Origin: Candidatus Thiosymbion sp.
GTDB lineage: Bacteria > Pseudomonadota > Gammaproteobacteria > Chromatiales > Chromatiaceae
NCBI GenBank assembly: GCA_018435665.1
Contig: JAHDND010000155.1
Coordinates: 1-64,000 of the forward strand
Direction of reading: 5' to 3'
Length of the DNA stretch: 64,000 nt
This document shows positions 52,445-60,501 of this stretch, piece after piece. The translations under genes and the position numbers were made by a program. Every line of letters starts with the position of its first letter. The stretch's first letter is position 1. The notes below the pieces were generated by a model. The model had not been told where the DNA came from and did not search any database. It was given only the letters and a program-made list of their open reading frames with translations.

Positions 52445-52510
52445 TGACCACGGATGGGATCCCATCCCCTATTACCTCCAGCCCCCGCACCCCAGAGATC
52501 GGAGTCTGAT

Positions 52511-53263
52511 ATGTTCTTTTATATCAAAAGGTTTTCTGCCGCTTTAGTCGCCAACAAACGCTGGGGGGCGATCGTTCCTCTCTCTCTCCTGCTCTACCTG
52601 GTCTATGCAGCGGCTATGGACCTCAGATATTCGATCATTCAAGCCCTGGGACCCTACAACCCGGAGATCCCCTTGGCGGTTGCTCACAACCCGGTAGCAA
52701 CCATCAAGTTTGAAGAAATCGTTCATCAACCCGGTCTTCTGTTTCTGGAGGGATTTTCCCTGAAGCAGGTCCAGAAAAAGATCGTGGTGCTCAAGGAGCA
52801 TGCCCAGCTTGCCGACGAGACCCAACTTTCCCAATTTGTTCATGAATCCATGTCCATCGGCTTGGGCCAAGACCACCTTCTGGAGATCACCTTCAATGGC
52901 GGGGATCCCACCGTCGGCAAGATCCTCGTTGACTATTACAGCCAGCGTCTGCTGACAAGGATCGAAGACGGTCTGACACGATCCAAAACCCTATCGACCA
53001 TCAGCAGTCAGCGGCCTGAATTCAGGGGGGACATGCTTATATCCACGCACCGCTCTCTCTGGGAACAGGATCGCCTAGGCTCCTTGGTGGTGGTTCTAAT
53101 TATTTCAACAATTTTCACCATGATTCTGGTGGCCTATATCGAATTCACCAATCCCGCCTTCAAATCCGAACGCGAGATGGCCCAATATCTCGGCCTGCCT
53201 ATCCTGGGCATAATCCCCAATGTTGACCGCATGATCGGTTCCATACCCGAAACAACTTCCTGA
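52511..53263 (+). CDS. Small Wzz-like chain-length/copolymerase protein
   Basis: A 250-residue inner-membrane protein with two helices (about WGAIVPLSLLLYLVYAAAM and SLVVVLIISTIFTMILVAY). The C-terminus after the second helix, REMAQYLGLPILGIIPNV, is like the Wzz/kinase-contact tail. The periplasmic part is only about 170 residues and lacks the long coiled-coil of the copy at 37991. Its partner is probably the upstream ATPase. ATG 52511 is used; an earlier in-frame start at 52454 has no support. Confidence 0.75.
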   Translation: MFFYIKRFSAALVANKRWGAIVPLSLLLYLVYAAAMDLRYSIIQALGPYNPEIPLAVAHNPVATIKFEEIVHQPGLLFLEGFSLKQVQKKIVVLKEHAQLADETQLSQFVHESMSIGLGQDHLLEITFNGGDPTVGKILVDYYSQRLLTRIEDGLTRSKTLSTISSQRPEFRGDMLISTHRSLWEQDRLGSLVVVLIISTIFTMILVAYIEFTNPAFKSEREMAQYLGLPILGIIPNVDRMIGSIPETTS

Positions 53264-53327
53264 CTTGACTAAAACCTTGCTGAACCAGTGTCATACTGAC
53301 CAGTCTCAACCCAAGGGGGCCATTAAC

Positions 53328-55622
53328 ATGTTACATCATTCGCTCCGACACATGGTATTGGCCATCGCTATTACCTTGGGCGCGACCGCCCAGCCCGCAT
53401 TAACCGCGGACCTCGTCCTGCAATGGGAACCGGTGAATGACGACCGCGTGACCGGTTACACCCTGTATTATGGAGATTCTTACGGTGATTACCCTTACTC
53501 CATTGACGTTGGTAACGTAACTCGACATACCCTCACGAATCTGGATTCCGACCGACTGTATTATTTCGCAGTCAAGGCCAAAGGTCTCAATGGGGTGGAA
53601 TCCGATTTCTCCGCGGTGGTTAGTACTGGCAATTATCGCCTGCTCGTCGGTACGGGTTCCGATCCCGTGGAAGGAGGCCAAATTCACTCCTTCAACATGG
53701 ATAACGTCCTCGAACGTACCATCCTAACCAGTTGGCGGGAGTATAAGGCGCTCGATGGCCAGACCCGTATCGCTTCCGGCGATATTGACGGCGATGAACG
53801 GGATGAGGTCATTATTGGCTTCGGTCCCGTGGGGCTGTTCGGCCTACCCGGTGGACGTTTTGAAATTCTTGACGACGATCTCAGCCATCTGGCCTGGGGA
53901 CAGGTTGACTGGCCCGATTATAACAGCATCAACGGTGAAACCCGACCAGCAATCGGGGATGTGGATGGAGACGGAAAGGACGAGATCCTGATCGGGCTCG
54001 GTGAAGGAGGGAATGCCTTGGTAGAGGTTTTTCGCTATGCGGATGGCGCACCGCTCCACATGGCCTGGACCGGTATCGACTGGCCGGAATATAGTCAAGA
54101 GAATGGTGAAACCTGGCCCGCCGCCGGTGATGTCAATTCCGATCAGCGTGACGATATCGCCATTGGCCTGGGCAAGGGCGGAGGGGGGTTGTTCGTGCTC
54201 AAGTCCGGTTTCGATCCCGACCTGCTTGAAACGGAAGAAGATCCCTGGCGCACCGAAGTTGAAGGTTTCTTGACCTGGCAAGAGTATGCCATCGAGCAAG
54301 GTGAAACCCGACCCGCGTTTGGTGACCTGAATGGTGACGGCAAACCAGAGGTGGTCGTTGGCCTGGGTAAAACCGGAGCGGGCAATGTCGATGTGTTTTC
54401 AGCCAGCGCCACGGGACTAACCTACCTGCTCTCGGCCGGTGTCGACTGGGATGACTACAACCTTGACAACGGCGAGACCCGTCCCGTGCTGGGCGATATC
54501 GACAACGACGCCCGTGACGAGATCATCGTCGGTCTGGGTGAAGGTGGTCGCGGCTTCGTGGACATTTTCGACGATCATCTCAACGGGCTTGTCAAAATCA
54601 GCGATCTACAGATCGGCACCCTCGCCTACCAGGACCGAGACGGCTCGACCTGGCCGGCCTACAAAGTCGACAGAACCATGGCGGCTGTGGTCAATCCGCC
54701 CATTTATTTCCAATTACTGGTCGCCAAGGCTGGTAACGGTGATGGAACCATTGGCGGTGGCGGCTCTTATCCCGCGGGTACCCTGGTTACCCCCAGCGCG
54801 ACCCCCGACGCCAAATCCACCCTCACCAACTGGACCCCCGCAACCTGTGGAACCCCCTTCAACCTCACCGCCGATACCACCTGCACTGCCACCTTCACGC
54901 TTCTCAGGCGCAATCTGACTGTCGCCACCAATGGCAGTGGTACTGTATCCAGCACGCCCGCGGGTATCGCCTGTGGTACCGATTGCACCGAAGCCTATGC
55001 CATCGATACCAGCGTCACCCTCACCGCCCAACCCGCGGCTGGTCAGATTTTCACTGGCTGGAGCGGCGATTGCACCGGCTCGGCTGGCTGTACCCTGAGT
55101 ATGAGCCAAGACCGTAACGTGGCCGCCACCTTCCAGGCCACCCCCAGCTATGCCTTGAGCGTTACCCGCAGCGGTAGCGGTACCGTAGCCAGCACCCCCG
55201 CCGGCATCAACTGTGGGACTGACTGTTCAGAATCCTACCCCTCGGGTACCGACGTTTCTTTGACCGCCACCCCCGCGACGGGCTATGCCTTCTCCGGCTG
55301 GAGCGGTGCCTGCACGGGCACGGGAGTTTGTAACCTGACCATGGCCGCCGCCAAATCCGTCACGGCAACCTTTAAGACCCTGCCTAAATACACCCTCACC
55401 GTCAGACGCTCCGGCAGTGGCACCGTCACCAGCGAACCCAAGGGCATCACCTGTGGCCGTGACTGCACTGAAGCCTATTACTCCGGCACGGTCGTGATCC
55501 TGAACCCTGTCCCCGCTAAGGGCTACAAGTTCGTCGGCTGGAGTGGCGCCTGTACCGGTACGGGCACCTGTACCGTCACCATGAGTGGGGCTAAAACGGC
55601 AACGGCAACCTTTAGTCGCTGA
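53328..55622 (+). CDS. Secreted FN3, FG-GAP and Cys-rich B-repeat protein
   Basis: A 764-residue secreted protein. A signal peptide ends near ALTA, then a fibronectin type III domain (about 28-105; LQWEPVNDDRVTGYTLYYG). Five FG-GAP/VCBS-like repeats of roughly 65 residues follow (GDVDGDGKDEILIGLGEGG and variants), with Asp-rich loops likely to bind calcium. Four C-terminal divergent InlB B-type repeats close the protein, three with paired cysteines (GWSGACTGTGVC pattern). It has no membrane anchor or sorting motif. Placed at the end of the cluster, it may be a matrix protein binding the polysaccharide. A GGGGG-containing ribosome site precedes ATG 53328. Confidence 0.85.
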   Translation: MLHHSLRHMVLAIAITLGATAQPALTADLVLQWEPVNDDRVTGYTLYYGDSYGDYPYSIDVGNVTRHTLTNLDSDRLYYFAVKAKGLNGVESDFSAVVSTGNYRLLVGTGSDPVEGGQIHSFNMDNVLERTILTSWREYKALDGQTRIASGDIDGDERDEVIIGFGPVGLFGLPGGRFEILDDDLSHLAWGQVDWPDYNSINGETRPAIGDVDGDGKDEILIGLGEGGNALVEVFRYADGAPLHMAWTGIDWPEYSQENGETWPAAGDVNSDQRDDIAIGLGKGGGGLFVLKSGFDPDLLETEEDPWRTEVEGFLTWQEYAIEQGETRPAFGDLNGDGKPEVVVGLGKTGAGNVDVFSASATGLTYLLSAGVDWDDYNLDNGETRPVLGDIDNDARDEIIVGLGEGGRGFVDIFDDHLNGLVKISDLQIGTLAYQDRDGSTWPAYKVDRTMAAVVNPPIYFQLLVAKAGNGDGTIGGGGSYPAGTLVTPSATPDAKSTLTNWTPATCGTPFNLTADTTCTATFTLLRRNLTVATNGSGTVSSTPAGIACGTDCTEAYAIDTSVTLTAQPAAGQIFTGWSGDCTGSAGCTLSMSQDRNVAATFQATPSYALSVTRSGSGTVASTPAGINCGTDCSESYPSGTDVSLTATPATGYAFSGWSGACTGTGVCNLTMAAAKSVTATFKTLPKYTLTVRRSGSGTVTSEPKGITCGRDCTEAYYSGTVVILNPVPAKGYKFVGWSGACTGTGTCTVTMSGAKTATATFSR

Positions 55623-55640
55623 AGCTTCCCAGCCCAACCG

Positions 55641-56273
55641 TTGCGGGAGCAGATCACTGGCCTGATCCTCGCCGGCGGGCGGGCCCGGCGCATGGGGGGG
55701 CAGGACAAGGGACTCATGCACCTGGCCGGCCGGCCCCTCATCGGTTGGGTCATCGCCGCGGTCCAGCCGCAGGTCGGGCCCATCCTCATCAGCGCCAACC
55801 GCAACCAGGCGGCCTATGCCGCCTTCGGTCATCCGGTGATCGGGGACAATGCAATCGGCGAGGGCCTGGCTGGTTTTCAAGGCCCCCTGGCCGGTATCGC
55901 CGCCGCCCTGAGCGTGGCGGAGACCCCCTGGCTCCTCACCCTCCCCTGCGACGCCCCCCTCCCCCCCGCCGACCTGGCCGCGCGCCTGGCCGCCGCCCTT
56001 GCCCGCGCCGGTCGTGAGCTCGCCGTCGCCTGGGACGGAGAGCGCGGCCAACCGGTCCATGCCCTGCTATCCCGCCGCCTCCTCCCCGACCTGCTCGACG
56101 CCCTCGCCGCCGGCGAACGTCGCCTGGAGGCCTGGCAGGCCTGGCACCATCCCGCCATCGCCGACTTCAGCGACTGCCCGCAGGCATTTCTCAACCTCAA
56201 CACCCCGGAAGACATCCAGCGCCTGGAAGGCCTCCCCTCCTTTCCATACTTCCTGCACCCTCCCCCGCCATAA
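55641..56273 (+). CDS. mobA: Molybdenum cofactor guanylyltransferase
   Basis: A 210-residue MobA. The N-terminal nucleotide-binding motif is ITGLILAGGRARRMGGQDKGL; LLTLPCDAPLPP and the C-terminal FLNLNTPEDI are also characteristic. It attaches GMP to molybdopterin to make the bis-MGD cofactor used by DMSO-reductase-family enzymes. The start appears to be TTG at 55641; no nearer ATG retains the motif. It lies 18 bases after the FG-GAP gene and 7 before baeS, back in high-GC sequence, marking the right edge of the exopolysaccharide region. Confidence 0.9.
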   Translation: MREQITGLILAGGRARRMGGQDKGLMHLAGRPLIGWVIAAVQPQVGPILISANRNQAAYAAFGHPVIGDNAIGEGLAGFQGPLAGIAAALSVAETPWLLTLPCDAPLPPADLAARLAAALARAGRELAVAWDGERGQPVHALLSRRLLPDLLDALAAGERRLEAWQAWHHPAIADFSDCPQAFLNLNTPEDIQRLEGLPSFPYFLHPPPP

Positions 56274-56280
56274 TGGCCCC

Positions 56281-58074
56281 ATGGTCAGTGTCTCCATTCG
56301 CACCAAGGTCTTCCTGACCCTGCTCATCGCCGGCTCCCTGGCGGTGGCGGGGATGCACTCCTTCATGAGCTGGTCCTTCAACAACGGGCTGGTGGAATTC
56401 GCCGAGACGCGCCGGCAGGAACGCCTGGAGCTGATCGCCGAGCGCCTGGTGGAACGTTATCAAGCCGATGGGGGCTGGCAGCGGATAGCCGGGGACAAGG
56501 GCATCTGGATCGGCATCCTCACCGATTACGCCCGCCCCCCCCATTATCCCCTCGGCCCGGGGTCGGCCGCCGGGATGGGGGATGGCGAAGCTGGCGGGAT
56601 GGCCGGCCACCGGGACGCCAATCACCGGCCTGGCAGGGATGGCGGTATGGGCGGCATGGAGGGCAAGGAAGGTGGCATGGGCACCGGCATGGGCACCGGC
56701 ATGGGTGGCATGGGTGGCATGGGCTGGGGTTGGGGCCGGATCATGGGCCGCGGCCCGGGCCCCGGGCCCGGGGGCAACCGCGACCTAATGGGCGAGGGAC
56801 TGGGGCCTTTCCGCGAGCGCCTGCTGCGTCACCGCGACGAAGAGCCTGGCATCTGGCCCCCCACCGCCCTGGTCGAAGAGGCCCGGCGCCCCGGCGGCCG
56901 ACCCCTGTTTTTCTCCTACCGGCTCATGCTCCTCGATGCCGAGGGCAAGCCCATCCAGGCCCAACCCGACCTGCTCCCCGGTGCCCCGCGTTTTCCCCTG
57001 CGCCTGGACGGAGAGCGCATCGGCGAACTGGCCCTGATCCCCGGCCCCTACCTGCCGGAATCCAGCGAGCTGCAATTCAAGGAAAACCAGACCCAGGCCC
57101 TGTTGCTCATCGCCCTGGCCATGGTCCTGCTCTCCGCCCTCTTCGCCTTCCCCCTCGCCCACCGCCTCACCCGTCCCGTGCGCGCCTTCCAGGACACCGC
57201 CCGCCGCCTGGCCTCCGGCGACTATGCCGCCCGCACCCCCAGCCAGGGGGACGACGAACTGGGCCGCCTGGGCCGCGACCTCAACGCCCTGGCCCAGACC
57301 CTGGAAGCCAACGAACAGGCCCGGCGCCGCTGGGTCGCCGACATCGCCCACGAACTGCGCACCCCCCTGGCCCTGCTCCAGGCCGAGATCGAGGCCGCCC
57401 AGGACGGCGTCCGCCCCCTCGACGGCCGCACCCTCGCCGCCCTCCACGCCGACACCCTGCGCCTCGGGCGCCTGGTGGAAGACCTGCACGAGCTGTCCCT
57501 CACCGACCTCGGCGCCCTCAGTTATCGCAAGACCGATCTGGACCCCCTGGAGGTCCTGGCCTCGGACCTGGAGGCCTTCCGGCCCCGCTTCGCCGCCGCG
57601 GATATCGGCCTGCGTCTGGAGGACCAGCACCTCACCCGCCATCACCTTCGTCTCCACGGCGATGGCCAGCGGCTGTCGCAACTGTTCCGCAACCTGTTGC
57701 GCAACAGCCTCCAGTACACCGACGCTGGTGGAGAGTTGCGGATCGGCCTGAGTCTGGCGTCGGGACGGGCGGAGGCGGTTGCCGCCGCCGCTTCCCCCAG
57801 CCCCTCCCCAACAGAGGGGCGGGGACCGGACTGGCTGGTCATCGACTTCCAGGACAGCGCCCCCGGGGTGCCGGAGGAGGCCCTGGGCCACCTGTTCGAG
57901 CGGCTCTACCGCGTCGATGCCTCCCGCGCCCGCCACAGCGGCGGCGCCGGGCTCGGCCTCGCCATCGCCCGCAACATCGCCACCGCCCACGGCGGGGACA
58001 TCGCCGCTCACCCCTCCCCCCTGGGCGGTCTCTGGATCCGCCTGCGCCTGCCACTCGAAGGACCCGCGCCATGA
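56281..58074 (+). CDS. BaeS-like sensor histidine kinase with Gly/Met-rich sensor insert
   Basis: A 597-residue inner-membrane kinase. Helix 1 (VFLTLLIAGSLAVAGMH) and helix 2 (about ALLLIALAMVLLSALFAFPL) flank a periplasmic sensor of about 240 residues. HAMP follows, then HisKA with phosphorylated His357 (DIAHELRTPLAL) and HATPase (GLGLAIARNIA). The sensor contains a low-complexity segment of repeated GGM and GTGM units plus His and Trp, then a Gly/Pro stretch. The family senses envelope stress; the Met-rich segment may bind metal. Its stop overlaps the regulator start (ATGA). Confidence 0.9.
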   Translation: MVSVSIRTKVFLTLLIAGSLAVAGMHSFMSWSFNNGLVEFAETRRQERLELIAERLVERYQADGGWQRIAGDKGIWIGILTDYARPPHYPLGPGSAAGMGDGEAGGMAGHRDANHRPGRDGGMGGMEGKEGGMGTGMGTGMGGMGGMGWGWGRIMGRGPGPGPGGNRDLMGEGLGPFRERLLRHRDEEPGIWPPTALVEEARRPGGRPLFFSYRLMLLDAEGKPIQAQPDLLPGAPRFPLRLDGERIGELALIPGPYLPESSELQFKENQTQALLLIALAMVLLSALFAFPLAHRLTRPVRAFQDTARRLASGDYAARTPSQGDDELGRLGRDLNALAQTLEANEQARRRWVADIAHELRTPLALLQAEIEAAQDGVRPLDGRTLAALHADTLRLGRLVEDLHELSLTDLGALSYRKTDLDPLEVLASDLEAFRPRFAAADIGLRLEDQHLTRHHLRLHGDGQRLSQLFRNLLRNSLQYTDAGGELRIGLSLASGRAEAVAAAASPSPSPTEGRGPDWLVIDFQDSAPGVPEEALGHLFERLYRVDASRARHSGGAGLGLAIARNIATAHGGDIAAHPSPLGGLWIRLRLPLEGPAP

Positions 58075-59075
58075 ACGACCCCGACCCCGCCCCTCCCATC
58101 GACCCCGCGGAGGGCACAGCCCCGGTTCCCCCTGCCCTTCAGGACGGCACAGCCCCGGTTCCCCCTGCCCTTCAGGACGGCACAGCCGCGATTCTCCCTG
58201 CCCTTCAGGCTACCGGCCGCGTGGCGGGCATTCCGGAGATCATCCTCATCGTCGAGGACGAGGAACGCCTCGCCCGCCTGGTCGCCGACTACCTCACCGC
58301 CGCCGGCTACAAAAGTCACATCCTGGGTGAAGGCACCGGTGTCGCGGACTGGGTCCGCGCCCACCAGCCGGCCCTGGTCATCCTCGACCTCATGCTCCCG
58401 GGCCGCGACGGCCTGGATGTCTGTCGCGACCTGCGCGCCTTCAGCCCGGTACCCATCATCATGGTCACCGCCCGGGTCGAGGAGATCGACCGTCTGCTAG
58501 GCCTGGAACTGGGCGCCGACGACTACGTCTGCAAACCCTTCAGCCCCCGGGAGCTGGTGGCGCGGGTCAAGGCGGTGTTGCGGCGCTTCCGAACCCAGGC
58601 CCCGGCCAGCGGCCCCGGCCAGCCCTTGGCGGTCATGGATGCAACCGCGAGCGCCCTCGCCAGCCACCCAGGCATGGGAGGTACCCACACTCCCGGTGCC
58701 GGCACCGCGCTCGGCGCTTCACCGGGAGCCGCGCCAGAGACCTTGCCTGGTGCCGCGCCAGGAGCCGCGGACTCAAGCACGGGTTCCGGCCTCACCCTGG
58801 ACGAATCCACCCTGCGCGTCCACTGGCAGGGCTGCACCGTGGAATTGACCGCGGTGGAATTCAGCCTGCTTGCCACCCTCCACGCCAGCCCCGGGCGCAT
58901 CTACTCCCGCAACCGCCTCATGGCGCTCATCTACCGCGACCACCGCGTCGTCTCCGACCGCACCATCGACAGCCATATCAAAAAGCTGCGGCGCAAACTG
59001 GAAGATCTGTCCCCCGACCAGGAATGGGTCCACTCCGTCTACGGCGTCGGTTATCGCTACGAGGAACAGGACTGA
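58071..59075 (+). CDS. BaeR-like OmpR-family response regulator
   Basis: A 334-residue regulator. Receiver: IILIVEDEERLARLVADYL with phosphoacceptor Asp106 in VILDLMLPGRDGLD, then VTAR and CKPFSPREL. A winged-helix Trans_reg_C domain ends RKLEDLSPDQEWVHSVYGVGYRY. Typical members run to about 240 residues. The extra length comes from an N-terminal extension of three 11-residue repeats (GTAPVPPALQD) and a long Ala/Gly/Pro linker between domains. It is the cognate regulator of the upstream kinase by ATGA coupling. Confidence 0.9.
   Translation: MNDPDPAPPIDPAEGTAPVPPALQDGTAPVPPALQDGTAAILPALQATGRVAGIPEIILIVEDEERLARLVADYLTAAGYKSHILGEGTGVADWVRAHQPALVILDLMLPGRDGLDVCRDLRAFSPVPIIMVTARVEEIDRLLGLELGADDYVCKPFSPRELVARVKAVLRRFRTQAPASGPGQPLAVMDATASALASHPGMGGTHTPGAGTALGASPGAAPETLPGAAPGAADSSTGSGLTLDESTLRVHWQGCTVELTAVEFSLLATLHASPGRIYSRNRLMALIYRDHRVVSDRTIDSHIKKLRRKLEDLSPDQEWVHSVYGVGYRYEEQD
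58113..58211 (+). repeat. 33-bp tandem repeat, three units, at the 5' end of the response regulator gene
   Basis: Three adjacent 33-base units encode GTAPVPPALQD, GTAPVPPALQD and GTAAILPALQA. The first two are identical and the third diverges. Being a multiple of three, the array can change length without breaking the frame. Confidence 0.9.
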
Positions 59076-59133
59076 AGGGGGTATCCACGAACTCAGCATT
59101 CATTGGCCTTATCCCGGTCAAACCGAAACTGGC

Positions 59134-59652
59134 TCAGATCAACGGGGCCGCACCAGGATAGCCGCCATAGAAAATGCCCTGCTCCAGGGACCAGCCAAAG
59201 GCGGCCTGCATTTCCCCAGGTGGCCAGTGCGGCAGGTGCAGGACCTCAAAGCGCCCGGCCAGGCTCTTCGCCAGCCCTCGCTGAATCAACAACGGGGCCG
59301 AGCCGAGCAGGACCACCTTGAGCGAGCACCCCTGGCGGCTGTCCTCGTCCCACAGCCTTTTGACCGCCTCCGGCCAGGCGGGAATTTTCTGCGCCTCATC
59401 GAGGACCAGAAGACCCTCCCCCCCGGCACACAGCAGACGCGCCAGTTCCCACTGCTGCGCCTGCCACGCCGACCCGTGCAGGGTCGGCTCATCCGCGCTG
59501 GCATACTGAAAGGGCAGCCCCAAGGCCGCGCAGACCTGCTGCACCAACGTGGTCTTGCCCACCTGGCGCGGCCCCGCGACCACCTGAATGAAGCGGCGCG
59601 GCTCCGACAGTCGGCTGAAAAGTGTTTTAAACTGAGGCCTTACATAAGTCAT
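59134..59652 (-). pseudogene. Truncated AAA ATPase (DUF4143-type), N-terminal domain only
   Basis: A 172-residue frame holding only the AAA_14 domain: Walker A VAGPRQVGKTTLVQQV, Walker B GLLVLDEAQKIP and sensor motif KVVLLGSAPLL. Full-length relatives are about 380 residues with a C-terminal DUF4143 domain, absent here: the frame ends soon after FYGGYPGAAPLI and no continuation was seen before baeR. It is probably a decayed member of this often mobile or toxin-associated family. A 22-base palindrome lies just before its ATG. Confidence 0.75.
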
Positions 59653-59657
59653 GTCGA

Positions 59658-59679
59658 TTTACTCAATTTCTTGAGTAAA
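59658..59679. promoter_or_regulatory. Palindromic operator candidate at the start of the truncated ATPase gene
   Basis: A perfect 9-bp inverted repeat (TTTACTCAA / TTGAGTAAA) around a 4-base centre ends 5 bases before the ATG at 59652, and an extra ACTCA half-site lies a few bases further out. Position over the ribosome site and likely promoter suggests a repressor site. A short hairpin function in the mRNA is also possible. Confidence 0.55.
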
Positions 59680-59811
59680 AATACTCACTGGAACCCAGTA
59701 AGACAAATTACGGCGAGGGCGACATGAAAGAGCCCGCGTTATACCTGACCGAGACAGGCCCCGACCTGCCCCAGCGGTGGCACTTCAATGTCAGGCAGGG
59801 GCAGATAAGTT

Positions 59812-60105
59812 TTACGCCGCGACCAGCTTGAGCTTACCAACCCGCTGAAGATCGACATGCTGACGCGCAACCCATAGATCGTAAGCGTCCTGCATGGCCA
59901 GCCAGCTCTCGGGAGAGCGGCCAATAGCCGCGGACAGACGGAGTGCCATTTCCGGAGTGATACGACTGGTGCCTTTCAGGACGCGACTGAGCGTGGAGGG
60001 AGCAACATCCAGCTTGTCAGCCAGCTCACGGCCGCTAATTCCATTGGGCGCCAGATAAATGTCTGTAATGAACTCACCGGGATGGGGAGGGTTATACATA
60101 GCCAT
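59812..60105 (-). CDS. higA: HigA-family antitoxin (XRE helix-turn-helix)
   Basis: A 97-residue HTH protein. NPPHPGEFITDIYLAPNGIS, then the helix-turn-helix (GRELADKLDVAPSTLSRVLKG) and ITPEMALRLSAAIGRSPESW are classical HigA/VapI features. It neutralises the HigB toxin and represses its own operon. Its ATG overlaps the higB stop by one base, giving the toxin-first order typical of higBA. Confidence 0.92.
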   Translation of the reverse strand: MAMYNPPHPGEFITDIYLAPNGISGRELADKLDVAPSTLSRVLKGTSRITPEMALRLSAAIGRSPESWLAMQDAYDLWVARQHVDLQRVGKLKLVAA

Positions 60106-60353
60106 CAGTGATAGTCCTCATAATCCAGGACGTGGGCGTTCCCGTCCTGGAACTCGAATGTCACCCGCCAGTTGCCATTAACCGTGATAGACCAACGACC
60201 GCGCATTTTCCCCAGAAGTGGGTGAAGGCGAAATCCAGGGATGTCCATGTCCTCGATAGTTTGGGCAGTATCCAGGATCGATGCGCTGGAATCTTTCACC
60301 TTCAACCTCGATGCCAAGGAGCTAAGGCGCTTGACACTGAGGCGGAAGATCAA
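60105..60353 (-). CDS. higB: HigB-family toxin (RelE-like mRNA interferase), short N-terminus
   Basis: An 82-residue RelE/HigB-type protein; the last 55 residues (ILDTAQTIEDMDIPGFRLHP, GRWSITVNGNWRVTFEF, DYEDYH) fit the family very well. Members are usually about 92 residues and begin with an MIxSF motif that is missing. The only start in this frame is a TTG at 60353, and no upstream ATG exists before a stop. The N-terminus may be lost by a frameshift, so toxin activity is uncertain. Confidence 0.8.
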   Translation of the reverse strand: MIFRLSVKRLSSLASRLKVKDSSASILDTAQTIEDMDIPGFRLHPLLGKMRGRWSITVNGNWRVTFEFQDGNAHVLDYEDYH

Positions 60354-60410
60354 TCGAGGCGAGCATGAAAGCGTCCCTTCGGTGCGGATGAAGTGGGTTT
60401 AGGCTGCTGG

Positions 60411-60453
60411 TAAAAATTTTCCGTGGGGACCAACCAAAAAAAGAAAATTTTTA
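60411..60453. promoter_or_regulatory. AT-rich inverted repeat upstream of higBA
   Basis: A perfect 10-bp inverted repeat (TAAAAATTTT / AAAATTTTTA) with a 23-base spacer lies about 60 bases before the higB start, in the gap after the AT-rich glycosyltransferase gene. It may be the HigA operator, or a terminator for the upstream gene. Confidence 0.5.
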
Positions 60454-60501
60454 TGCGTTGTAGTGATATTCAAAGCCTGACTTAATTATTTTAATATGAT
60501 G

